From: Actinocorallia longicatena
GTDB lineage: Bacteria > Actinomycetota > Actinomycetes > Streptosporangiales > Streptosporangiaceae
NCBI RefSeq assembly: GCF_039534125.1
Contig: NZ_BAAAUV010000029.1
Span: 1 to 64,000 of the forward strand
DNA: 64,000 nt
Direction: 5' to 3'
Of the stretch, positions 15,604-25,101 are shown one piece after another. Position 1 is the first letter of the stretch, and every line of letters starts with the position of its first letter. Both the position numbers and the translations under genes were made by a program. Below the pieces are notes generated by a model, which saw nothing but the letters and a program-made list of their open reading frames with translations, searched no databases and was not told the DNA's origin.

Positions 15604-17180
15604 GCGCCTACGCCGGAACCGGCACGCTGCTGCGCCTCTGGCTGCGCCGCGACCGGATCATGCTGCCGTTCTGGTTGTACGCCCTGACCGGATATGTCGC
15701 CAGCACCGCACTGGGCTTCAGGTCGCTGTACGACACGCCCGCCTCGATCCACGACTTCGCCTCGGGCATCACCTCCAACGGGGCGATGCTCGCCTTCTAC
15801 GGAGAGCTGCGCGCCGAGACCCTCGGTGGCCTGGTGTCGTGGCGGCTCGGCTCGACCGGCGGGGCGATGGTCGCGGTCATGGCTGTGTTCCTCGTCATCA
15901 GGCACACCAGGGCCGAAGAGGAGACCGGACGGCTCGAACTGGTCGGCTCGACCGCGATCGGCCGTCGCACGGCTCTCACCGCCGGGCTGCTCGTTGGCGT
16001 GGGCGCCGCGGTGACGCTCGGGGTCCTCGCCTCGATCGTCCTGATCGCCTGCGGTCTGCCGGTCGCGGGCTCGCTGGCGTTCGCGGCGGGCTGGACCGCG
16101 GTCGGGCTCGTCTTCTCGGCCGTCGCCGCGGCCGCCGCGCAGTTCACGGAGAACACCAGGACCGCGCGCGGCCTGGCCCTGGCGGCGGTCGGGGCCTCCT
16201 TCGCGCTGCGCGCCGTCGGCGACGCCGGACCCGGCGCCCTGTCCTGGCTGTCCCCGCTCGGCTGGACCGGTGAGCTGGCCGCCTACGCGGGGGAGCGCTG
16301 GTGGGTGTTGTTCCTCCCGCTGGCGGCCACGGCGGCGCTCACCGCCGCGGCCTACGGGCTCGCGGACCGCAGGGACCTGGGCGCGGGCCTGCTCCCCACG
16401 CGCCTGGGCCCCGCCACCGGTACGGTCCGCGGGGTGTTCGGGCTCGCCGCACGGCTCCAGCGCGGCACGCTCCTGGCCTGGACGGCCGGATTCGCCCTCT
16501 ACGGAGCCGCCATCGGCGGGATCGCCGAAGGCGCCGACGATCTGGTCAGGGACAGCGGCGGAACCCGCGAGATCCTCGAGAGGATCGGCGGAAGCGGAGC
16601 CGTCACCGACACGTTCCTGTCGGCGATGTTCGGCATCATCGGCCTGCTCGTGTCCGCCTACGGCGTGCAGACCGCGCTGCGGCTGCGCGGCGAGGAGACC
16701 GACACCCACCTGGAACTGCTCCTGGCCACCCCGGCCCGGCGCCCGTCATGGACGCTCGGCCACCTCGTCTGGACCTTCGGCGGGATCGTGGTCGTGCTGG
16801 CCGCCTGCGGGCTGGCCGCCGGAACCGTCCGGGCGGCGAGCACCGGCGCCTCCTCCGACATCGCCCGGCTCACCGGCGTGGCCCTCGCCCAGGCGCCGGC
16901 CGCCTGGACCGTCGCCGGGGCGGCCGTCCTGCTGTTCGGGCTCGTGCCGCGCGCCTCCCAGGCGGCCTGGGGCGTGCTCGCGGCGTTCGGGCTGCTCGGC
17001 CAGTTCGGCCCGCTGCTGGAGCTCCCGCAACCGGTGATGGACCTGTCGCCGTTCACCCACACCCCGCATCTCCCCGGCGCGGACGCCCCGCTCGTCCCGC
17101 TGGTCTGGCTGGCCCTGACCGCGCTGGTGGTGACGGTCGCGGGGATCGCGGGCTTCACCCGTCGCGACCTCATGTCCTGA
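15600..17180 (+). CDS. ABC exporter permease (polyketide antibiotic exporter-like)
   Basis: A 526-residue permease with about twelve membrane helices in two homologous halves, the layout of actinobacterial polyketide-antibiotic exporters of the TetAB(46)/anthracycline type. The cytosolic motif RAEEETGRLELVGSTAIGRR in the first half recurs as RGEETDTHLELLLATPARR in the second. The ATG at 15600 overlaps the ATPase stop. It ends at 17180, overlapping the convergent hydrolase by 11 bp. The exported compound is unknown. Confidence 0.9.
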   Translation: MSAYAGTGTLLRLWLRRDRIMLPFWLYALTGYVASTALGFRSLYDTPASIHDFASGITSNGAMLAFYGELRAETLGGLVSWRLGSTGGAMVAVMAVFLVIRHTRAEEETGRLELVGSTAIGRRTALTAGLLVGVGAAVTLGVLASIVLIACGLPVAGSLAFAAGWTAVGLVFSAVAAAAAQFTENTRTARGLALAAVGASFALRAVGDAGPGALSWLSPLGWTGELAAYAGERWWVLFLPLAATAALTAAAYGLADRRDLGAGLLPTRLGPATGTVRGVFGLAARLQRGTLLAWTAGFALYGAAIGGIAEGADDLVRDSGGTREILERIGGSGAVTDTFLSAMFGIIGLLVSAYGVQTALRLRGEETDTHLELLLATPARRPSWTLGHLVWTFGGIVVVLAACGLAAGTVRAASTGASSDIARLTGVALAQAPAAWTVAGAAVLLFGLVPRASQAAWGVLAAFGLLGQFGPLLELPQPVMDLSPFTHTPHLPGADAPLVPLVWLALTALVVTVAGIAGFTRRDLMS

Positions 17181-18258
17181 CCAGCAGAGCGAAGGCCTCG
17201 ACCGCCTCGGCGACCGCGCAGGACCGCGGCGAGGCGAACAGGTCGAAGGCGTGCTGCCCGCCGGGGAGCTCGGCGAAGACGACCGGCCCCCCGGACGCCG
17301 CCCGGAGCCTCCCGGCGAACTCCCTGGCCGCCTCGACCGGCACCAGCGAGTCGCGGTCCCCGTGCGCGACGAGGAACGGGGGAGCGTCCGCCCGCAGCCG
17401 GTCCAGCGGTGAGGAGCCCGCTCCCGTCTCGTAGTAGCGGCCGTAGTAGCCGTACAGGCACACCACCCCGCGCACCGGGACGCCGCCCAGCGCGATCGAC
17501 GCCGCCAGATGCGCTCCCGCGGAGCCTCCCGCCAGGAACAGCGCCGAGGGATCGGCGCCGTAGCCGGGGGCGTGCTCGCGCGCCCACGCGACGGCCGCCT
17601 CGGCGTCGGCGACGTGCTCGGCGAACCCGGCGGACGGCCGCAGCCGGTAGTTCGCCGACAGGCACACCCATCCGTGCGCGGCCAGCCGGTGAAGAAGCTG
17701 CCGCGCCTCCCGGTTCTTGCGTCCGCTGAAGTAGCCGCCTCCGTGGAAGTGGACCAGGACGGGCCCGCCCTTCGGCAGGTCCCGCCGGTGCAGGACGTCC
17801 AGCCGGTTCCTCTTCCCCGCGGGCCCGTAGGACAGGTCCGCGACCCGCACGACCCCGCGGCGCCGCACCCGCAGCGGCAGGACGAGCCCGGCCAGGGCAG
17901 ACGGCCGTCCGGCGGGGAGCACCGACCGCCACCGGGGGCCGAAGGCTCCGCTCATCGCGGCGTCCACGGCCGGGCCGGTGCGCAGGCCCCGCCGGGCGAT
18001 GACCGCCAGGACGAGGCAGGTGAGGGAAGCCAGCGCCGCGCCCACGACGCCGACCGGGTTGCCGAGCCCGTCGTCCAGGGCCGTCCAGACGGTGACCACG
18101 GCCAGCCAGCAGGCGGCGAGCACGGGCAGCTCGTACACGATCAGAGAGCACCGGAAGGACATCATGGCCAGGGCGCGGCCGCGGAAGGGAACGAGGGCGA
18201 AGACGGTGGCGGAGGCGACGATCACGACGGCCACCAGATAACCGTAGGGCTGGTCCAT
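17170..18258 (-). CDS. alpha/beta hydrolase, HSL family, membrane-anchored
   Basis: A 362-residue protein. About three hydrophobic helices fill the first 95 residues, then a hormone-sensitive-lipase-type esterase domain follows. The oxyanion motif HFHGGGYFSG, nucleophile elbow GGSAGAH, acidic residue in VAHGDRDSLVP and the catalytic His in GGQHAFD are visible. It should hydrolyse carboxyl esters at the membrane. The combination of N-terminal membrane helices and an HSL domain is known in actinobacterial esterases. Its 3' end overlaps the exporter permease gene. Confidence 0.9.
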   Translation of the reverse strand: MDQPYGYLVAVVIVASATVFALVPFRGRALAMMSFRCSLIVYELPVLAACWLAVVTVWTALDDGLGNPVGVVGAALASLTCLVLAVIARRGLRTGPAVDAAMSGAFGPRWRSVLPAGRPSALAGLVLPLRVRRRGVVRVADLSYGPAGKRNRLDVLHRRDLPKGGPVLVHFHGGGYFSGRKNREARQLLHRLAAHGWVCLSANYRLRPSAGFAEHVADAEAAVAWAREHAPGYGADPSALFLAGGSAGAHLAASIALGGVPVRGVVCLYGYYGRYYETGAGSSPLDRLRADAPPFLVAHGDRDSLVPVEAAREFAGRLRAASGGPVVFAELPGGQHAFDLFASPRSCAVAEAVEAFALLVRT

Positions 18259-18365
18259 GACCTCAGCCTGACCCCGGGACCGCCAGCGCCGCGTCGGCCC
18301 GAAGACGGTGGACCCTAGACTTTGGTCGGTGCCGCCGCGCCCGCCCGCCCGGTTACGGTGAGCCG

Positions 18366-19487
18366 GTGCATGAGGAGACCGAACGGCCGGTGCCGCCCGT
18401 CGTGGCCGTCGCGGTGGCGGCGGGGACCGGGCTGCTGACCGCTTTGACGATCGCCGGGGGCGCGACGAGCGCGCTCGACGTCACGGTGGGCGCCGTGTCC
18501 TGCCTGCTGTCGCCGGTCATGCTGTGGCGGCCGGTCGGTAGTGCGCTCGGCCTGAGCGTGCTCGCGGTCCTTTCCCCCGCGGCGACCCCCGCGGCCACGT
18601 GCGCGACCGTCGAGGTCGCCAGGGCCAGGCGGCTGCCGGTCGCGATCGGAGCGGCCGTCGCGGGGGCCGCCGCCCACCTGCTCCAGGGGGCGTGGCGGCC
18701 GAGCGAGGGCATCTCCCGAGGCTGGTGGTCGCTCCTGGTCGTCCTCGCCTACGGAGCCCTGGTCGGCTGGGGCGCCGTGGCCAGGGCCCGGCGGGCGGCG
18801 CTGGCCTCCCTGAGGGAGCGCGCCCGCAGGGCCGAGGCCGAGCAGGAGCGGCGCGTCACCGAGGCCAGGGTCGCCGAGCGGGCCCGGATCGCCCGGGAGA
18901 TGCACGACGTGCTGGCGCACCGGCTGTCGCTGGTCGCCACCTACGCCGGTGCCCTGGAGTACCGGCCCGACGCCCCGCCCGAACAGCTCTCGAAGGCCGC
19001 CGGGGTGGTGCGGGCCGGGGTCCACCAGGCGCTGGAGGAACTGCGCGAGGTGATCCTCCTGCTGCGCGACGACGGCACCGAACAGGACGGGCCGCCGCAG
19101 CCCGTCCTGGCCGACCTCGACCGCCTCATCGCCGAGGCCCGCGACGCCGGCGGACGAATCGATCTCCACGAGGCCCTCCAGGAGCCCGGCAGCCTTCCGC
19201 AGGCGGCGGGCCGCACCGCCTACCGGGTCGTCCAGGAGGCCCTCACCAACGCCCGCAAGCACGCCTCGGGACGGCCCGTCACGGTCGGCCTCACCGGCGG
19301 GCCAGGCGACGGCCTGCGGATCGAGATCGGCAACCCCCTGCCCGCCGAGCCGCTGCCCGCCCCGCCGGGCAGCGGGACCGGCCTGATCGGCCTGGGCGAG
19401 CGGGTCCGCCTGGCCGGAGGACGCCTGGAGCACGGGCGGGAGGCCGGGCGCTTCACGCTGACCGCCTGGCTACCATGGCCCGCGTGA
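18366..19487 (+). CDS. NarL-type sensor histidine kinase
   Basis: A 373-residue kinase with about five N-terminal helices (residues 10-135), a short coiled-coil (ASLRERARRAEAEQERRVTEARV) and a HisKA_3 domain with His180 in ERARIAREMHDVLAHRLSL. The HATPase domain shows VVQEALTNARKHASGRP and GSGTGLIGLGERV. There is no large extracellular sensor, so it probably senses membrane state through the helices. The GTG start at 18366 gives the full first helix. It overlaps the response regulator gene. Confidence 0.93.
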   Translation: MHEETERPVPPVVAVAVAAGTGLLTALTIAGGATSALDVTVGAVSCLLSPVMLWRPVGSALGLSVLAVLSPAATPAATCATVEVARARRLPVAIGAAVAGAAAHLLQGAWRPSEGISRGWWSLLVVLAYGALVGWGAVARARRAALASLRERARRAEAEQERRVTEARVAERARIAREMHDVLAHRLSLVATYAGALEYRPDAPPEQLSKAAGVVRAGVHQALEELREVILLLRDDGTEQDGPPQPVLADLDRLIAEARDAGGRIDLHEALQEPGSLPQAAGRTAYRVVQEALTNARKHASGRPVTVGLTGGPGDGLRIEIGNPLPAEPLPAPPGSGTGLIGLGERVRLAGGRLEHGREAGRFTLTAWLPWPA

Positions 19488-20134
19488 CCCCTCCCGTGCG
19501 CGTGCTGATCGTCGACGACGACGCCCTCGTCCGCGCCGGACTGACGATGATGCTCGACGGCCTGCCCGGCATCACCGTCACGGGGGAGGCCGACGACGGC
19601 GCGGAGGTCCCGGCGGCGGCCGACGCCTGCCGTCCCGACGTGGTCCTGATGGACCTGCGGATGCCCCGCGTCGACGGCATCACCGCCACCCGGCTGCTCC
19701 GCCGCCGCCCCCGGCCACCCGAAGTGATCATCCTGACGACCTTCGACGCCGACGAGAACATCCTGCACGCCCTGCGCGCCGGCGCCAGCGGCTTCCTGCT
19801 GAAGGACACCCCGCCCGCGCAGATCGTCGAGGCGATCGGCAGGGTCGCCCGGGGGGAGCCGATCCTGTCCCCGTCGATCACCCGCCGTCTGATGGACCGC
19901 GCCGTCCACCAGGCCGGGAACCACGAACGGGCCAGGGCCGCCCTGGCCGCCCTCAGCCCGCGCGAGCACGAGGTCGTCATGGCCGTGGCCCGCGGCGCCT
20001 CCAACGCCGAGATCGCCGCGGGTCTCTACATGAGCGTCCCGACCGTCAAGGCCCACATCTCCCACATCCTGACCAAGCTGTCCCTGGACAACCGCACCCA
20101 GATCGCCCTCCTCGCCCACGACGCGGGCCTCTAG
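19475..20134 (+). CDS. NarL/LuxR-family response regulator
   Basis: A 219-residue regulator with receiver residues DDD (near 13), phosphoacceptor Asp60 (DVVLMDLRMPR), Thr in ILTTFDADE and Lys in FLLKDTPP, then a LuxR HTH (LSPREHEVVMAVARGASNAEIAAGLYMSVPTVKAHISHILTKL). The ATG at 19475 overlaps the kinase by 13 bases; a GTG at 19484 gives the usual GTGA overlap and may be the true start. It forms a two-gene system with the upstream kinase. Confidence 0.93.
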   Translation: MARVTPPVRVLIVDDDALVRAGLTMMLDGLPGITVTGEADDGAEVPAAADACRPDVVLMDLRMPRVDGITATRLLRRRPRPPEVIILTTFDADENILHALRAGASGFLLKDTPPAQIVEAIGRVARGEPILSPSITRRLMDRAVHQAGNHERARAALAALSPREHEVVMAVARGASNAEIAAGLYMSVPTVKAHISHILTKLSLDNRTQIALLAHDAGL

Positions 20135-20144
20135 GCGTCAGTAT

Positions 20145-21113
20145 CTAGGGCATCAGGCGGTCGGCGAGGTCGGTGCGGGCGTACAGGACACCGCGGCCGG
20201 CCCGGGCGCGGGTGACCAGGCGGGCGTCGTGCAGGACCTTCAGGTGGTGGGAGACGGCGCCGGGGGTGACCTCGAGCAGGCGGGCCAGTTCCGTGGTGGT
20301 CGCCGGTTCGGCGAGGGTCGTGAGGATCGTCGCCTTGGGTGAGCCGATGAGGGCCGCGAGCGTTCCGGGAGGTGGCGGCGGGCCGGTCCGCCAGACGGTC
20401 GCGGCCCCCCGGACCGGGTAGGTGATCATCGGCGGGTGGTCGGGGCTGTTGGGCGGGCCCGGGGTGTTCACGAACAGGGCCGGGACCAGGCACAGGCCGC
20501 GTCCGCTGCCGGGGTTGCGGCTGTCGGGGTGGGCGAAGGACAGGTCCATGCTGACGGTGCCGCGGCGGAAGGCGATCGAGGGGTGGAGGTCGGCGAACAG
20601 ATGGGCGACCCCGCCCTCGGCGAGCCGCAGTGCCCGGTAGCGCAGGTCGGCCTCGAGGACGCCGCGGATGCGCGGCCAGTGCCGGGCCAGCGTCAGCTCC
20701 CAGTAGGCCTCCAGCAGGCGGGCCAGCCGGTCGCGCAGCACCGCGGGCCGGGCCAGGAGCGGCTCCAGCAGGGCCGGGACGGTGCCGCCCGTGTGGGCGG
20801 TGCGGATGTCGGCGGCGACCTTCGCGGGATCCGTTGCCCGCGCCCGGTCGAGCTCCGCGCCGAAGTCGGGGGCGAGCTGGTCGGGGCGGGGGGTGAGGAA
20901 GTCCGGGACGAGCCTGCGCGGGCCCACCAGGGCCAGCAGCAGCGAGATGTCGAGGTCGCCGAGATCGGCGGCCGCGCTCTCCAGCCAGGGCCGTTGCAGC
21001 ACGTAGTAGCCGGGCAGCCGCCACACCCGCAGCGACAGGACGGCCTCCATCAGCGGTGAGGCGGCGAACCGGGTCTCGGCCAGGTCGCCCGCGTCCAGGT
21101 GCAGTTCGTACAT
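20145..21113 (-). CDS. ArsR-family regulator with DUF5937-like N-terminal domain
   Basis: A 322-residue protein whose winged helix is at the C-terminus (about 245-320: ATILTTLAEPATTTELARLLEVTPGAVSHHLKVLHDARLV). The preceding 240 residues, beginning YELHLDAGDLAETRFAASPL, match the DUF5937-type sensor region common in actinobacteria. Metal-binding cysteines of classic ArsR are absent. The ATG at 21113 has GGTGAGG 4 bases upstream. It is divergent from the serine hydrolase gene at 21184, which it may control. Confidence 0.88.
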   Translation of the reverse strand: MYELHLDAGDLAETRFAASPLMEAVLSLRVWRLPGYYVLQRPWLESAAADLGDLDISLLLALVGPRRLVPDFLTPRPDQLAPDFGAELDRARATDPAKVAADIRTAHTGGTVPALLEPLLARPAVLRDRLARLLEAYWELTLARHWPRIRGVLEADLRYRALRLAEGGVAHLFADLHPSIAFRRGTVSMDLSFAHPDSRNPGSGRGLCLVPALFVNTPGPPNSPDHPPMITYPVRGAATVWRTGPPPPPGTLAALIGSPKATILTTLAEPATTTELARLLEVTPGAVSHHLKVLHDARLVTRARAGRGVLYARTDLADRLMP

Positions 21114-21183
21114 CGGGCCTCACCTTAGATCACCTGGATAAATGGTTGGCCCGCGGCCGCCGGGCGGGGCTACGTTGCGCGCT

Positions 21184-22248
21184 ATGGCGGAGATCCAGGG
21201 CACGTGCGAGGACCGTTTCACCGTGGTGGCCGAGGCGCTGGCGGCCTCGCTGGACGCGGGGGACGGGGGTGCGTCGGCCGCGGTCTTCGTGGACGGCGAG
21301 CCGGCGGCCGATCTGTGGGGCGGGCACGTCGACGCGGCGCGAACCGTCCCGTGGGAGCGCGACACGATCACGAGCGTCTGGTCGACCACCAAGACGATGA
21401 CGGCCCTGAGCGCCCTGATCCTGGCCGACCGGGGAGAGCTCGACCTGGACGCGCCCGTCGCCCGCTACTGGCCGGAGTTCGCGGCCGCGGGCAGGGAGGG
21501 CGTGCTGGTCAGGCATCTCCTCGGCCACACCGCGGGGCTGCCCGTCTGGGACGGGCCGACGACCGTCGAGGACCTCTACGACCGGAACACGGCCGCCGCG
21601 AGGCTGGCAGCGCAGGCGCCGGAGTGGGCGCCGGGCACCGAGGGCGGCTACCACTCGATCACCTTCGGGCATCTGGTCGGCGAGGTGGTCCTGCGGGCGA
21701 CCGGACGTGATCTCGGCACGTTCTTCGCCGAGGAGGTGGCCGGGCCGCTGGGCGCCGACTTCCACATCGGGCTGGCCGCCGAGCACGACCACCGGGTCGC
21801 CCCGCTCATCGCCGACCCCCGGGGCGACCGGCCGGAGGGATTCCTGGTCGGGGTGGCCGACGCCAACACCGCGGCCTGGCGGCGCGCGGGGCTGCCCGCG
21901 GTCGGCGGGTTCGGGAACGCACGCTCGGTCGCCGCCGTGCAGTCGGTCCTGGCGTGCGGGGGCGCCGCCGGGGGTGCGCGGCTGCTGTCGGAGGCGGGAT
22001 GCGAGCGGGTCTTCGAGGAGCAGTTCAGCGGCGAGGACCGTGTGCTGGGCACGCCGATCCGCTGGGGCATGGGCTACCGGCTGGAGAACCGGACCTGCTC
22101 GTGGGGCGGCTGGGGCGGCTCGCTGGTCCTGGTGGACCGCGACCGCCGGATGGCGGTCTCCTACGTGATGAACCAGGTCCTCTGGGACGACGGCTACGCC
22201 CGCGCCCTCGGCGTCGTGATGGCCGCCTACGAAGGCCTCTCCGCGTGA
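21184..22248 (+). CDS. serine hydrolase, class C beta-lactamase fold
   Basis: A 354-residue enzyme of the beta-lactamase/EstB family. The nucleophile motif is SVWSTTKTMTALS (S-x-x-K), the second motif is YHS near residue 160, and WGGWGGS near the C-terminus stands in place of the KTG box. It could be an esterase or D-amino-peptidase and is unlikely to confer beta-lactam resistance. I start it at ATG 21184; an in-frame ATG at 21142 would add 14 residues unlike the family. There is no signal peptide, so it is cytosolic. Confidence 0.9.
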   Translation: MAEIQGTCEDRFTVVAEALAASLDAGDGGASAAVFVDGEPAADLWGGHVDAARTVPWERDTITSVWSTTKTMTALSALILADRGELDLDAPVARYWPEFAAAGREGVLVRHLLGHTAGLPVWDGPTTVEDLYDRNTAAARLAAQAPEWAPGTEGGYHSITFGHLVGEVVLRATGRDLGTFFAEEVAGPLGADFHIGLAAEHDHRVAPLIADPRGDRPEGFLVGVADANTAAWRRAGLPAVGGFGNARSVAAVQSVLACGGAAGGARLLSEAGCERVFEEQFSGEDRVLGTPIRWGMGYRLENRTCSWGGWGGSLVLVDRDRRMAVSYVMNQVLWDDGYARALGVVMAAYEGLSA

Positions 22249-22312
22249 CCGGGCATTGAGGCCAGGGCTAAAAGGATTCCCACGGATCGGGGGATCGGCT
22301 GAGGTGGGGGGC

Positions 22313-23188
22313 ATGCTCACCTACCTCGCCGTGCTCTTCGCCGGGCTGCTCCACGCCGTCTGGAACGCTCTCGTCGCCCGTCCGGGCGGCCGGACGGGCA
22401 AGGACGCGGAGACGGCGAGCGGCTCCGACGACCGCTACATCGCTTTCGCGATCATCGGCCTCACCTCGGCGGTGGCGTGCGCGCCGCTCGCCCTCTTCCA
22501 CGTTCCCGCCCTGCCCGCCTGGCCCTACGTGATCACGTCGGTGGTGCTGCACATCGGCTACACGCTGCTGCTGATCCGCTGCTACACCGTCGGCGACTTC
22601 GGGCAGGTGTACCCGATCGCCAGGGGCAGCGCGCCGCTGATCGTCGCGGCGGTCGCGACCCTGCTGGGGGAGCACCTCAGCCTGACGCAGCTGCTGGGGC
22701 TGGCCGCGGTCTGCGGCGGGCTGGGCGCGCTGGCGATCGCCGGACGCCGCGGTGCCCCCTCACGGCCCGCCCTGCTCGCCGCGCTGGGCACGGGCGCCTC
22801 GATCGCCGCCTACACCGTCGTCGACGGCCTCGGCGTCCGCAGGGCCGAGGGCTCCCTCGGCTACACCGCCTGGCTGTTCCTCCTGGAGGGCGGTCTCGTC
22901 GCCGCCGGAGTGCTCGCCGTGAAGGGCGGGGCGGTCATGGCGGCGCCCCGCCGGATGTGGGCGATGTCGGCGACGGGCGGCGTGGTGTCGACGCTCGCCT
23001 ACGGGATCGTGGTCTGGGCCCAGACCCGCAGCCCGCTGGCCGAGGTCGCGGCCCTGCGGGAGACCGGCGTCATCTGGGGCGCGGTGATCGGGGCGGTGTT
23101 CTTCGCGGAACGCCTCGGCCGGCGCCGCATCGCCGCGGCCGCGGTGGTCGCCCTGGGCGTGATCCTGCTCAACGCCCACCCCGCATAG
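22313..23188 (+). CDS. EamA-family (DMT) transporter
   Basis: A 291-residue transporter with ten predicted membrane helices in two EamA halves. Family signs are the FAGLLHAVWNALVAR start, YTVGDFGQVYPIARGSAPL in the first half and SPLAEVAALRETGVIWGAVIGAVFFAERL in the second. It is likely to export a metabolite or amino acid. The ATG at 22313 follows GAGGTGGGG. Confidence 0.9.
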   Translation: MLTYLAVLFAGLLHAVWNALVARPGGRTGKDAETASGSDDRYIAFAIIGLTSAVACAPLALFHVPALPAWPYVITSVVLHIGYTLLLIRCYTVGDFGQVYPIARGSAPLIVAAVATLLGEHLSLTQLLGLAAVCGGLGALAIAGRRGAPSRPALLAALGTGASIAAYTVVDGLGVRRAEGSLGYTAWLFLLEGGLVAAGVLAVKGGAVMAAPRRMWAMSATGGVVSTLAYGIVVWAQTRSPLAEVAALRETGVIWGAVIGAVFFAERLGRRRIAAAAVVALGVILLNAHPA

Positions 23189-23189
23189 G

Positions 23190-23561
23190 ATGACGATCAT
23201 GGATGAGATCGTCGAGCTGTCGGGTACCCCCGTCCTGGTGTGCGCGGCCGACGGCCCGCCGGTCACTTCGGAGCGCGACGCGCTCGACCTGATCGGGAAC
23301 CGGGGCCCGGCCGACTGGATCGCGGTGCCGGTGGCCCGGCTGGACCCGGAGTTCTTCCGGCTTTCGTCGGGGCTGGCGGGCGACGTGCTCCAGAAGTTCA
23401 CCAACTACGGCACGGGACTGGCCGTCATCGGCGACGTGGCGGCGCTGACCGCCGCCAGCGAGCCCCTCGCGGCCCTGGTCAGGGAGTCCAACCGGGGCCG
23501 CAGGCACTGGTTCCTGCCCGACCTGGACGCGCTGACGGGCCGCCTCGCGGCATCGTCCTGA
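23190..23561 (+). CDS. DUF4180 domain-containing protein
   Basis: A 123-residue soluble protein matching the DUF4180 pattern: DALDLIGN, DWIAVPVARLDPEFFRLSSGLAGDVLQKFTNYG, LAVIGDV and LVRESNRG. The function of the family is unknown. The start lies one base after the transporter stop, so the two are probably co-transcribed; a second ATG three codons in (MDEIVE) is also possible. Confidence 0.88.
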   Translation: MTIMDEIVELSGTPVLVCAADGPPVTSERDALDLIGNRGPADWIAVPVARLDPEFFRLSSGLAGDVLQKFTNYGTGLAVIGDVAALTAASEPLAALVRESNRGRRHWFLPDLDALTGRLAASS

Positions 23562-23563
23562 GG

Positions 23564-24667
23564 TCACCAGGGAGGATCGAAGCGCAGGTCGTGGGCGTCG
23601 TTCGGGGCCTGGAAGGCCAGGAAGGCGGCGGCCTCCGGCTCGATCTCGGTGCGCTCGGCCGCGGTGAGCGGGCGGAACGGGGTGATCGTCAGGGTGGAGG
23701 TCTTCGCGGCCCTGGCCAGCGACCAGGTGGCCTGGACGGTCCCGTCGAGCAGGACGGTCCCGGGCACCGGGCCGTGCTCGGGCCACGCCTTGACGGACTG
23801 CTCGGTGCCGATGGTCCCGGTGCGGGAGCGGTCCGCGAAGGAGATGAGGACGTTGTCGTAGTCGGGGAGCAGCCGGACGGGCGCGGGCGTCTCGGGGTCG
23901 GGCCTCGGCGCGTCGGGCAGGTCGTAGAGGACCTTGCCCTCCTCGGTCGTGAAGGTGCGCAGGTCGTCCATGCCCTGGACGACCTCCTTGAGCCGGGTCA
24001 GGCCGCAGTGCGTCTGGACGTCCATGACGGTCGCGGGCCCGAATCCGGCCAGGTAGCGGCGGATGAACCCGGGCAGGTCGGGCTCGGCGGCGAGGGGGCG
24101 TCCGAGCCAGTGCTCGGCGGTGGTGTGGGCGACGGCCCCCGACCGACCCCACAGGCCGCGCGGCGGCACCTGGACGAGCGGAAGGCGGGCCCGGACGAGC
24201 TGGCCGAGCGCCGAGGTGTTCCGCCCGGGGAACCGCTGCTCCAACGCGGCGCCGAGGGCGGCGAAGGTCAGCGGCCGCTCCTCGAGCAGAACGCGGCCCT
24301 CGGCGGCGACGGCGTCGAGGTCGAGGTCCTTCCAGTGCCTGCCGAAGGCCCCGCGGGTGGCGCGCAGGATGAAGTCGTCGAGCAGGGGCCGCCAGGCGAG
24401 GGCGTCGTCGGCGGTCAGCAGATGGATTGTGCCGCGCATGACCGCGATGCGCACCAGCCGCCGCTCCTGGAGGTGGGCGGAGGTCTCCTCGGGGTCGAAG
24501 GCGGCCAGCCGTGACCACAGGGAGGTGTACCAGCTGTGCGGGGTCTGGGCCTGGAGGCCGCAGATGTGGGCGACGGCGCCGGTGACCGGCAGGTCCGAGC
24601 GCTCCAGGAGGAGCTGGCGGGCGAGGGTGGCGCGCCCGAGGGCGCGCCGGGTGAGGACGTCAGGCAC
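23564..24667 (-). CDS. AlkZ-like winged-helix protein (HTH_42 family)
   Basis: A 367-residue member of the AlkX/AlkZ/YcaQ DNA-glycosylase superfamily. The signature Gln-x-Gln is in ICGLQAQTPHSWYTSLW, followed by RRLVRIAVMRGTIHLLTADD and a C-terminal block with LLPDYDNVLISFADRSR. Relatives unhook interstrand crosslinks or remove alkylated bases, often in self-resistance; actual glycosylase activity of this subgroup is not certain. It overlaps by 8 bp the upstream Ddn-like gene on the same strand. Confidence 0.85.
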   Translation of the reverse strand: MPDVLTRRALGRATLARQLLLERSDLPVTGAVAHICGLQAQTPHSWYTSLWSRLAAFDPEETSAHLQERRLVRIAVMRGTIHLLTADDALAWRPLLDDFILRATRGAFGRHWKDLDLDAVAAEGRVLLEERPLTFAALGAALEQRFPGRNTSALGQLVRARLPLVQVPPRGLWGRSGAVAHTTAEHWLGRPLAAEPDLPGFIRRYLAGFGPATVMDVQTHCGLTRLKEVVQGMDDLRTFTTEEGKVLYDLPDAPRPDPETPAPVRLLPDYDNVLISFADRSRTGTIGTEQSVKAWPEHGPVPGTVLLDGTVQATWSLARAAKTSTLTITPFRPLTAAERTEIEPEAAAFLAFQAPNDAHDLRFDPPW

Positions 24668-25091
24668 GGTCGAGGACCACCACGGGGATCAGGCGCTCGC
24701 ATTTGCGCTGGTAGGAGGCGTACTCGGGGTGGATGCCGACCATCTGCTCCCACAGGGCCGGGCGTTCGGCCTCGGTGGCGAGGCGGGCGGTCGCGGTGAA
24801 GACCTCGGCGCCGACCTGGACCTCCACCGCGGGGTCGGCGGCCAGGTTGGCGAACCACAGCGGGTGGTCGGCCGCGCCGCCGTTGGAGGCGACGACGACG
24901 GGGCTCTCGCCGTGGAGGCCGTAGATGAGCGCGGTGCGGCGCCTGAGCCCGCTGCGCCGCCCGGTGGTGGTGAGCAGCAGTGAGGGCCGGCCGTGATAGT
25001 CGTGGCCCTTCTCACCGCCGGAGGCGACGTAGGCGTCGATGTGCTTGCGCACCCAGCCGGTGGGCGAGTCCACGACTTCGTGATCACTCAT
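24660..25091 (-). CDS. deazaflavin (F420)-dependent nitroreductase family protein
   Basis: A 143-residue Ddn-like protein: GWVRKHIDAYVASGGEKGHDYHGRPSLLLTTTGRRSGLRRRTAL is the typical F420-contacting N-terminal half, followed by VVVASNGGAADHPLWFANLAADPAVEVQVG. It is expected to reduce quinones or nitro compounds with F420H2, or to be a related family member. I start at ATG 25091; GTG codons slightly upstream are possible. It leads a short unit with the AlkZ-like gene. Confidence 0.92.
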   Translation of the reverse strand: MSDHEVVDSPTGWVRKHIDAYVASGGEKGHDYHGRPSLLLTTTGRRSGLRRRTALIYGLHGESPVVVASNGGAADHPLWFANLAADPAVEVQVGAEVFTATARLATEAERPALWEQMVGIHPEYASYQRKCERLIPVVVLDRA

Positions 25092-25101
25092 GTCGCTCAC
25101 G